Source: Prauserella endophytica
Lineage (GTDB): Bacteria; Actinomycetota; Actinomycetes; Mycobacteriales; Pseudonocardiaceae
Assembly (NCBI RefSeq): GCF_005146945.1
Contig: NZ_SWMS01000015.1
Span: 116,720 to 180,719, forward strand
Reading direction: 5' to 3'
DNA: 64,000 nt
Shown: one piece after another, positions 50,230-57,037 of the stretch
Layout: each line of letters starts with the position of its first letter
Numbering within the stretch: position 1 is the stretch's first letter
Made by a program: the position numbers and the translations under genes
Notes under the pieces: model-generated
Told to the model about the DNA's origin: nothing
Databases searched by the model: none
The model's input: only the letters and a program-made list of their open reading frames with translations

Positions 50230-50400
50230 GCGTTCCGAGGTTACCCGGCGCGCCCATGGAGGTACGTCTTGAGGCATGAGGTACCCAGAACCGCGCTGAC
50301 CTGTTTGAATGCGGGCCTGGAACCGAACACGCAACACCCGGCCCCGCCGCCAGCGGGGCGCCCGCGCACCGGCGGGCCGACAGGCGAGAAGGAGCCGGCC

Positions 50401-51720
50401 ATGGCCGAGCAGAACACCCCGAACGGCAGCGATGTTCCGGCGCCGCACCAGGTGCCGCACACCCCGGCCGGCGCACACGCCGCGCCCGCGGTCCCGCCTG
50501 CCGAGCCGCACCCGGACCGCTGGGGCCGCATCGACGAGGAGGGTGCGGTGTTCGTGCGGACCTCCGACGGCGAGCGCCAGGTCGGCGTGTGGCAGGCGGG
50601 GCCGGCCGAGGAGGGCCTCACGCACTTCGCGCGCCGCTTCGACGACCTGCGGACCGAGGTCGAGCTGCTGGAGACCCGCCTGACCTCGGGCGCCGGGGAC
50701 CCCAAACAGGCGCTGGCGAGCGCCTCACAGCTGCGCGACGGGCTCGCCGACGCCGCCGTGGTGGGCGACATCGACGCGCTGAAGGCCCGCGTCGAGCACG
50801 TCATCGGCCACGCCGAGCGCGCGCTGTCCGAGGTGAGGCAGGAGAAGGAGCAGGCGAGGGCCGCCGCCGTCAGCCGCAAGCAGGCGCTCGCCGAGGAGGC
50901 CGAGCAGATCGCCGCGGAGTCGACCCAGTGGAAGGCCGCGGGCGACCGGCTGCGGGCGATCCTGGACGAGTGGAAGACGATCAAGGGCGTCGACCGCAAG
51001 ACCGACGACGAGCTGTGGCGCCGGTTCTCCAAGGCTCGCGAGGCGTTCAACCGCCGCCGGGGCTCGCACTTCGCGGAGCTCGACAAGCAGCGCGCGGCCG
51101 CGAAGCGGCGCAAGGAGGAGCTGATCGCCGAGGCCGAGTCGATGGCCGACTCCACCGACTGGGGGCCGACCGCGGGCCGTTACAAGGAACTGATGGTGGA
51201 GTGGAAGGCCGCGGGCCGGGCTCCGAAGGACACCGACGAGGCGCTGTGGCAGCGGTTCCGCGCCGCGCAGGACGCGTTCTTCGCGCGCCGCTCGGCGGCT
51301 TTCTCCGAGCGCGACGCCGAATTCGCCGAGAACGCCGCGCGCAAGGAGGAGTTGCTCGCCGAGGCCGAGAAGATCGACGCGGCGGCGAACCTCGAGGCCG
51401 CGAAGTCGCAGCTGCGCAAGATCCAGGAGCGCTGGGACGAGATCGGCAAGGTGCCGAGGGAACGCATCCGGGAGCTCGACGGGCGGCTGAAGGCCGTGCA
51501 GGACAGCGTGCGTGCCGCGGAGGAGTCGAAGTGGCGGCGCACCGACCCCGAGGCACAGGCCCGCGCGGCCCAGTTCCGCGAGCGCGTGGAGCAGTTCGAG
51601 TCGCAGGCGGCGAAGGCCCGCGCGGCGGGCGACGAGCGGCGCGCCAAGCAGGCCGACGAGCAGGCCGCGCAGTGGCGGGAGTGGCTGGAGGCCGCCGAGG
51701 CGGCCGTCGCCGACCGCTGA
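50401..51720 (+). CDS. DUF349 coiled-coil protein (Rv2731-like)
   Basis: This 439-residue protein is almost wholly helical after a Pro-rich N-terminus (about 1-40). It carries at least three DUF349 repeats (about 160-240, 240-315 and 320-390) with the pattern W...DELWRRFSKAREAFNRRR and DEALWQRFRAAQDAFFARR. Coiled-coil DUF349 proteins are widespread, but their role is unclear. GAAGGAG precedes ATG 50401. It is transcribed away from the miaA operon and ends just before a perfect palindrome. Confidence 0.88.
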   Translation: MAEQNTPNGSDVPAPHQVPHTPAGAHAAPAVPPAEPHPDRWGRIDEEGAVFVRTSDGERQVGVWQAGPAEEGLTHFARRFDDLRTEVELLETRLTSGAGDPKQALASASQLRDGLADAAVVGDIDALKARVEHVIGHAERALSEVRQEKEQARAAAVSRKQALAEEAEQIAAESTQWKAAGDRLRAILDEWKTIKGVDRKTDDELWRRFSKAREAFNRRRGSHFAELDKQRAAAKRRKEELIAEAESMADSTDWGPTAGRYKELMVEWKAAGRAPKDTDEALWQRFRAAQDAFFARRSAAFSERDAEFAENAARKEELLAEAEKIDAAANLEAAKSQLRKIQERWDEIGKVPRERIRELDGRLKAVQDSVRAAEESKWRRTDPEAQARAAQFRERVEQFESQAAKARAAGDERRAKQADEQAAQWREWLEAAEAAVADR

Positions 51721-51734
51721 CCGGCAGGCCAACT

Positions 51735-51787
51735 GCAGTGAAGGCCACCATCACTGCGTTCAACGCAGTGATGGTGGCCTTCACTGC
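51735..51787. repeat. Perfect 53-base intergenic palindrome
   Basis: Two perfect 26-base arms surround a single central C. The left arm begins GCAGTGAAGGCCACCATCAC and the right arm ends GATGGTGGCCTTCACTGC. The palindrome lies 14 bases after the DUF349 stop and 36 bases before the stop of the convergent ALDH-like gene. It can act as a bidirectional terminator. The motif GTGAAGGCCACC looks like a dispersed intergenic element of the Pseudonocardiaceae (from memory, not verified). Confidence 0.85.
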
Positions 51788-51823
51788 CACGGTGCTGAGC
51801 AGGTGCTGGCAGGTGCTGAGCGG

Positions 51824-52492
51824 TCAGACAGCCGCCCGTCTGGTCACGGCTCCGACGAGGGAGAGCCCGCGCCGCGTGCCGTCCGGGTAGGAGACGCAGC
51901 CGACGACGTCGGGGCGGGTCAGCGCCGCGTCGACCATCGGGCCGCCGCCGTGCACGAGCGTGAACGGCACGCCGTGCCTGGCGGCGAGCGCGGTCACCAG
52001 CGCGAGTGCGTGCCCGGCCTCCTCGGGTGCTTTCACGACGACGGCGTTGCCCACGAGCGCCTGCACGAACATCGCGTACACCAGCACGGGCGCCGGGCAG
52101 CCGCGGTCGGCGAGGTTGGTGACCGGGCCGCGCAGCGGTTCCCTGCCCGCGAGGAGTCCGTCGACCTGCTCGACGCAGCGGCGCGTCTCCTCGAGGCACT
52201 CGTCGAGGCCGGGACCCACGCCGGGCAGCGAGGCGAGCAGGTCCCGGTGCTCGGTCAGCGCGTCGAGCGAGGCGAGCACGCGCAACTTGCGCTCGGTGAG
52301 CGGCGCGAACGACCACGTGCGGTGCTCGTTGAGGCTCGCCCGCACGGCCCTCGCCGCGTCGGCGGCGTCGAGGTCGGGCACTCCCTCCGGCCGGAACAGC
52401 CCTCCCCAGAAAGGCAGCGGCCTGCCGCCGTCGAACGCCTCGGGCGCGACGGCCTCGACCTCGCCGGCCCCCGGTTCCGCGGTGAGTGTCAT
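51824..52492 (-). CDS. Half-length aldehyde-dehydrogenase-like protein
   Basis: This 222-residue protein resembles only the first half of an aldehyde dehydrogenase. Residues about 125-200 (FVQALVGNAVVVKAPEEAGHA, then HGVPFTLVHGGGPMVDAALTRPDVVGCVSYP) mirror the NAD-binding segment GNAVVVKPSE...VSFTGS. The Cys domain is absent and the sequence ends soon after. It may be a degraded gene or a protein with a new role. ATG 52492 overlaps the PanE-like stop by 4 bases, so both are one operon. Full-length family members have about 480 residues. Confidence 0.6.
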   Translation of the reverse strand: MTLTAEPGAGEVEAVAPEAFDGGRPLPFWGGLFRPEGVPDLDAADAARAVRASLNEHRTWSFAPLTERKLRVLASLDALTEHRDLLASLPGVGPGLDECLEETRRCVEQVDGLLAGREPLRGPVTNLADRGCPAPVLVYAMFVQALVGNAVVVKAPEEAGHALALVTALAARHGVPFTLVHGGGPMVDAALTRPDVVGCVSYPDGTRRGLSLVGAVTRRAAV

Positions 52493-53499
52493 CGGGCACC
52501 TCCCTGTGCTGCGGCCAGCGCGGGCGTGGCCGTGGTGACGTTGGCGTTGAGCAGATCGGCGAGCGCGTTCACCACGCGCAGCGTCGGCACGGCGACGTCG
52601 GCGAGCTCGGCCAGCTCCACCACCGCGGCGAGGATGGCGTCGAGCTCGAGCGGCTTGCCCTTCTCCAGGTCCTGGAGCGTGGACGTCTTGTGCTCCCCGG
52701 TGCGCTCGGCACCGGCGAGCCTGCGCTCGATGGACACGTCGGTCTCGACGCCCAGCGCCGTGGCCACGTCGAGCGTCTCGCGCATCATCTCGACCACGAG
52801 CGCGCGCGTGTTGTCGTGGCGGCAGATCGCGGCCATGGTCGCCCTGGCGAGGGCGCTGATGGGGTTGAACGCGATGTTGCCCATCAGTTTGACCCAGATG
52901 TCCTTGCGCAGTTCGGGTTCCACGGGGCACTTGAGCCCGCCTTCCACCATGGCGTCGGCGAACTCGGTGCAGCGAGCGGAGATCGTGCCGTCCGGCTCGC
53001 CGATCGACAGGCGCGTGCCCTCCAGGTGCCGGATCACGCCGGGCTCGGCGATCTCGGTGGCCGCGTAGACCACGCAGCCGATGGCCCGCTCAGGCGGCAT
53101 CACGGCGCTGACGGCGCCGCCGGGGTCGACGGTCTCGATACGCCTGCCCTCGAAGGGGCCCGGCACGCCGTGGAAGTACCACCACGGAATGCCGTTCTGT
53201 GCGGCGATCAGCGAGGTTTTCGGGCCCAGCAACGGTTCCAGCAGCGGGCCCGCGCTCGCGTACTGGTTGGCCTTGAGCCCGAGGAAGACATGGTCGACGG
53301 GGCCGATCTCCGCCGGGTCGTCGGTGGCGTGCGGCGTGGCCGAGAAATCTCCCCTCGGGCTCAGCACGCGCACTCCCGACTCGCGCATCGCCCGCAGGTG
53401 CGCGCCGCGGGCGACCAGGTGGACTTCGGCTCCCGCCCGGTCGAGGGCGGCGCCGACATACGCGCCGATGGCGCCGGCACCGAGAACAGCAACTTTCAC
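52489..53499 (-). CDS. PanE-family 2-oxoacid reductase, possible oxalyl-CoA reductase
   Basis: This 336-residue protein is of the ketopantoate reductase family: GAGAIGAYVGAAL binds NADP, and KANQY and WVKLMGNIAFNPISAL carry the catalytic lysines. True PanE makes pantoate, but next to frc and a TPP enzyme a different role is likely. In Methylobacterium the PanE2 protein encoded beside oxalate genes reduces oxalyl-CoA to glyoxylate. It is divergent from the oxalate genes, with a GntR-type site in the promoter. The function is an inference from context; housekeeping PanE is the alternative. Confidence 0.75.
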   Translation of the reverse strand: MKVAVLGAGAIGAYVGAALDRAGAEVHLVARGAHLRAMRESGVRVLSPRGDFSATPHATDDPAEIGPVDHVFLGLKANQYASAGPLLEPLLGPKTSLIAAQNGIPWWYFHGVPGPFEGRRIETVDPGGAVSAVMPPERAIGCVVYAATEIAEPGVIRHLEGTRLSIGEPDGTISARCTEFADAMVEGGLKCPVEPELRKDIWVKLMGNIAFNPISALARATMAAICRHDNTRALVVEMMRETLDVATALGVETDVSIERRLAGAERTGEHKTSTLQDLEKGKPLELDAILAAVVELAELADVAVPTLRVVNALADLLNANVTTATPALAAAQGGAR

Positions 53500-53616
53500 G
53501 TCTGACTCCGTTCTTGGCCGAATCTGTGCGTCGGCTCCAGCGAGGGAAGGTGTGGAGCCTGCTCGGGACAGAAGGACGGGTCGCGTCCGAGGTGGAAGGC
53601 GTCTTGCCAGCAGGTT

Positions 53617-53629
53617 GTATGCAGTATAC
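53617..53629. promoter_or_regulatory. Putative GntR operator, copy 1
   Basis: GTATGCAGTATAC is an inverted repeat (GTAT-5-ATAC) inside TTGTATGCAGTATACGG. It lies between the divergent PanE-like gene (start 53499) and the DUF6457 gene (start 53677). Copies 2-4 are described separately. Confidence 0.65.
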
Positions 53630-53676
53630 GGTATGGCAAGCTCCGGTCAATGGGTCCGACCCGGGAGGTGCGGTTC

Positions 53677-53922
53677 ATGGACGAACTGCGGGAATGGACG
53701 ACAGCGTTGTGCGCCGACCTCGGACTGGACGCAGACCAATGCGATCACGCACTGGTTCTCGCCATGACCCGCGACGTGGGCCGGGTCATCGCGAGGCAGG
53801 CCGCGCCCATCACGGCCTTCCTCGTCGGCATGGCCGTCGCGCGCGGTCTTCCGCCCGCCGAGGCCGCCGAACGCCTGGGCGCGCTGACCGACGACTGGCC
53901 CCGATTCGACTGGCGTGACTAG
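53677..53922 (+). CDS. DUF6457 small protein
   Basis: This 81-residue protein (MDELREWTTALCADLGLD) fits the DUF6457 family of short helical proteins with the core AITAFLVGMAVARG-like segment (here APITAFLVGMAVARGLPP). Members are often encoded near, or fused to, molybdopterin-guanine dinucleotide (MobA-type) genes and molybdoenzymes. GGGAGG lies 8 bases before ATG 53677. As first gene of the rightward oxalate module, it may relate to a molybdenum formate dehydrogenase acting on formate from oxalate. That link is speculative. Confidence 0.65.
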   Translation: MDELREWTTALCADLGLDADQCDHALVLAMTRDVGRVIARQAAPITAFLVGMAVARGLPPAEAAERLGALTDDWPRFDWRD

Positions 53923-53989
53923 GGATTCGGACGAACGCGAATCCGACTCTGGACAACACGTTGATCGAGGGCCACGATAACTCCATATG

Positions 53990-54002
53990 GTATGCAGTAT
54001 GC
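53990..54002. promoter_or_regulatory. Putative GntR operator, copy 2
   Basis: GTATGCAGTATGC differs from copy 1 by one base in 13 and lies 45 bases before the oxc-like start, inside the 124-base gap after the DUF6457 gene. Position and similarity support a shared regulator for both promoters. Confidence 0.65.
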
Positions 54003-54046
54003 GGTAGTCAGCAAGGACTGCACGGTCTGAAGGAGTGACGACGCAC

Positions 54047-55786
54047 ATGGGGCAGATGTCCAAGACAGAGCCGGAAAGCGCGAGCCGGCCGAGCGCGCTG
54101 GCGAACACCAACGGCGAACCGCAGACGATCTCCGGCGGGCACCTGGTGGCGAAAGCGCTCAAGGCAGAGGGCGTCGACGTGATCTTCACGCTCTGCGGCG
54201 GCCACATCATCGACATCTACGACGGCTGCGTCGACGAGGGCATCGACGTGATCGACGTGCGGCACGAGCAGGTCGCCGCACACGCCGCCGACGGCTACGC
54301 CCGCGTGACGGGCAAACCGGGCTGCGCGGTGGTCACCGCGGGCCCCGGCACCACCGACGCCGTCACCGGTGTCGCCAACGCGCTGCGCGCCGAGAGCCCC
54401 ATGCTGCTGATCGGGGGCCAGGGCGCCCTGACCCAGCACAAGATGGGCTCGCTGCAGGACCTGCCCCACGTCGACATGATGGCGCCCATCACCAAGTTCG
54501 CGGCCACCGTGCCCGCGACCGAGCGCGTCGCCGACATCGTCACGATGGCCTTCCGCGAGTGCTACCACGGCGCACCCGGACCGTCCTTCCTCGAGATCCC
54601 ACGCGACGTCCTCGACGCGAACGTGCCGCTGGAGAAGGCCCGCATTCCGAAGGCGGGCGCCTACCGCGCGTCCACTCGCAGCGCGGGCGACCCCGCCGAC
54701 ATCGAGCGGCTGGCCGACCTGATCGTCAAGGCCGAGAAGCCGTGCGTCCTGCTGGGCAGCCAGGTGTGGACGTGCCGCGCCACCGACGCGGCGATCGAGT
54801 TCGTCCGCACGCTCAACGTGCCCGCTTTCATGAACGGCTCCGGCCGCGGCACGCTGGCTCCCAAGGACCCGCACCACCTGCAGCTGGCCCGCCGCTACGC
54901 GTTCCAGAACGCCGACCTCATCATCATCGTCGGCACGCCCTTCGACTTCCGGATGGGCTACGGCAAGCGCCTTTCCACCGAAGCGACCGTCGTGCAGATC
55001 GACCTCGACTACCGCACCGTCGGCAAGAACCGCGACGTCGACCTCGGCATCGTCGGCGACGCCGGCCTCGTGCTCTCCGCCGTCACGCAGGCCGCCTCCG
55101 GCCGCGTCGACAACGGCGCGGTCGGCCGCAAGGCGTGGCTCGAGGAGCTGCGCGCCGTCGAGACGCAGGCCTACGAGAAGCGCCTGCCGCGCCAGCTGTC
55201 GGACGCCAACCCGATCGATCCGTACCGGCTCGTGCACGAGATCAACGAGTTCCTCACGCCGAACTCCATCTACATCGGCGACGGCGGCGACATCGTCACG
55301 TTCTCCGGCCAGGTGGTGCAGCCGAAATCGCCCGGCCACTGGATGGATCCCGGTCCACTCGGGACACTCGGGGTCGGCGTCCCGTTCGTCATGGCGGCGA
55401 AGTACGCGCGGCCCGACGCAGAGGTGGTCGCGCTGTTCGGCGACGGCGCGTTCAGCCTCACGGGCTGGGACTTCGAGACGCTCGTGCGGTTCAACCTGCC
55501 GTTCATCGGCATCATCGGCAACAACTCGTCGATGAACCAGATCCGCTACGGCCAGATCCAGAAGTACGGCGAGGGCCGGGGCCGGGTGGGCAACACCCTC
55601 GGCGACGTCCCCTACGGCGAGTTCGCCCGCATGCTCGGCGGCTACGGCGAGGAGGTCCGCGACCCCGCCGACATCCGTCCCGCGCTGGAGCGCGCCCGCG
55701 AGTCGGGCAAGCCGTCACTGATCAACGTGTGGGTCGACCCGGACGTGTACGCGCCGGGAACGATGAACCAGACCATGTACAAGTAG
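54047..55786 (+). CDS. TPP-dependent enzyme, oxalyl-CoA decarboxylase / 2-hydroxyacyl-CoA lyase type
   Basis: This 579-residue protein has the three domains of TPP decarboxylases: PYR (about 28-195, cofactor-activating Glu74 in VRHEQ), central (about 215-345) and PP (about 385-560, GDGAFSLTGW to GNNSSMNQ binding Mg-TPP). Gene order with frc points to oxalyl-CoA decarboxylase, which forms formyl-CoA and CO2. It differs much from the Oxalobacter/E. coli enzyme (NNSSMNQIRYG in place of NNGGIY) and is nearer to acetolactate-synthase or hydroxyacyl-CoA-lyase forms. ATG 54047 follows AAGGAG; GTG 54035 and ATG 54056 are alternatives. Confidence 0.75.
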   Translation: MGQMSKTEPESASRPSALANTNGEPQTISGGHLVAKALKAEGVDVIFTLCGGHIIDIYDGCVDEGIDVIDVRHEQVAAHAADGYARVTGKPGCAVVTAGPGTTDAVTGVANALRAESPMLLIGGQGALTQHKMGSLQDLPHVDMMAPITKFAATVPATERVADIVTMAFRECYHGAPGPSFLEIPRDVLDANVPLEKARIPKAGAYRASTRSAGDPADIERLADLIVKAEKPCVLLGSQVWTCRATDAAIEFVRTLNVPAFMNGSGRGTLAPKDPHHLQLARRYAFQNADLIIIVGTPFDFRMGYGKRLSTEATVVQIDLDYRTVGKNRDVDLGIVGDAGLVLSAVTQAASGRVDNGAVGRKAWLEELRAVETQAYEKRLPRQLSDANPIDPYRLVHEINEFLTPNSIYIGDGGDIVTFSGQVVQPKSPGHWMDPGPLGTLGVGVPFVMAAKYARPDAEVVALFGDGAFSLTGWDFETLVRFNLPFIGIIGNNSSMNQIRYGQIQKYGEGRGRVGNTLGDVPYGEFARMLGGYGEEVRDPADIRPALERARESGKPSLINVWVDPDVYAPGTMNQTMYK

Positions 55787-55804
55787 GGCAAAGGGGCTTG
55801 CACC

Positions 55805-57034
55805 ATGGGAAAAGCACTCGAGGGTGTCCGCGTCCTTGACATGACGCACGTCCAGTCCGGACCGTCCTGCACGCAGATACTGGCCTGGCTCGGAGCGGAC
55901 GTCGTGAAGCTGGAAGCGCCGAGCGGGGACATCACCCGCAAACAGCTGCGCGATCTGCCCGATGTGGACAGTCTGTACTTCACGATGCTGAACAGCAACA
56001 AGCGCAGCATCACGCTCAACATGAAGAGCGACGAGGGCAAGCGGATCTTCACCGAGATGCTGCCGAAGTTCGACGTGCTGGCCGAGAACTTCGGCCCCGG
56101 CGCCGTCGATCGCATGGGCTTCACGTGGGACCGGCTACGGGAGATCAACCCGCGCCTCATCTACGCCTCCATCAAGGGCTTCGGCGACGGCCCCTACACC
56201 CACTTCAAGGCCTACGAGGTGGTTGCGCAGGCGATGGGCGGCTCGATGAGCACCACCGGGTTCGAGGACGGGCCGCCGCTGGCGACCGGGGCTCAGATCG
56301 GCGACTCGGGCACCGGCATCCACACCGTCGCCGGCATCCTCGCGGCCCTCTACCAGCGCGAGCACACCGGCAAGGGCCAGCGCGTCACTGTCGCCATGCA
56401 GCACGCCGTGCTGAACCTCTGCCGCGTCAAGCTGCGCGACCAGCAGCGGCTCGCCCACGGCCCGCTCGCCGAGTACCCCAACGACGAATTCGGCGACACG
56501 GTGCCGCGCTCGGGCAACGCCTCGGGCGGCGGGCAGCCGGGCTGGGCGGTCAAGTGCGCGCCCGGCGGGCCCAACGACTACATCTACGTGATCGTCCAGC
56601 CGGTCGGCTGGGAGCCCATCACGAAGCTCATCGGCAGGCCCGAACTCGCCGACGACCCGGAGTGGTCGACGCCCGAGGCCCGGCTGGACAAGCTCGACAA
56701 GATGTTCCAGCTGATCGAGGAGTGGAGCATCAACCACGGCAAGTGGGAGGTGCTCGCGAGGCTCAACGAGCACAACATCCCGTGCGGGCCCGTGCTCTCC
56801 ACGAAGGAGATCATCGAGGACTCCTCGCTGGCCGACAACGAGATGGTGCTGTCGGTCGACCACCCCAAGCGCGGCGAGTACAAGACGGTCGGCTGCCCCA
56901 TCAAGCTGTCCGACTCCGCCGTCGAGGTCCACCGCTCGCCGCTGCTGGGCGAGCACAACGAGGAGATCTACCTGAACGAGCTGGGCCTGGCGGAGGACCG
57001 GTTCACCGAACTCAAGGCGAATGGAGTGATCTGA
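55805..57034 (+). CDS. frc: Formyl-CoA:oxalate CoA-transferase (class III)
   Basis: This 409-residue CaiB/BaiF-family enzyme moves CoA from formyl-CoA (or another thioester) to oxalate. It closely follows known Frc sequences, e.g. [31 protein letters not shown] and [14 protein letters not shown]. The nucleophile is Asp167 (QIGDSGTG). The glycine loop near 239-246 is ASGGGQPG, with Ser where other Frc have the first Gly. AAAGGGG precedes the ATG. The TPP enzyme gene is 18 bases upstream and an acyl-CoA synthetase gene 3 bases downstream, one operon. Confidence 0.92.
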   Translation: MGKALEGVRVLDMTHVQSGPSCTQILAWLGADVVKLEAPSGDITRKQLRDLPDVDSLYFTMLNSNKRSITLNMKSDEGKRIFTEMLPKFDVLAENFGPGAVDRMGFTWDRLREINPRLIYASIKGFGDGPYTHFKAYEVVAQAMGGSMSTTGFEDGPPLATGAQIGDSGTGIHTVAGILAALYQREHTGKGQRVTVAMQHAVLNLCRVKLRDQQRLAHGPLAEYPNDEFGDTVPRSGNASGGGQPGWAVKCAPGGPNDYIYVIVQPVGWEPITKLIGRPELADDPEWSTPEARLDKLDKMFQLIEEWSINHGKWEVLARLNEHNIPCGPVLSTKEIIEDSSLADNEMVLSVDHPKRGEYKTVGCPIKLSDSAVEVHRSPLLGEHNEEIYLNELGLAEDRFTELKANGVI

Positions 57035-57037
57035 GGT

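Noticed and set aside
54047..55786. Annotation of the TPP enzyme simply as acetolactate synthase (ilvB)
   Set aside because: No ilvN or other branched-chain gene is near, and the neighbour is a clear frc. The CoA-dependent role is more likely, although similarity to acetolactate synthase is real.
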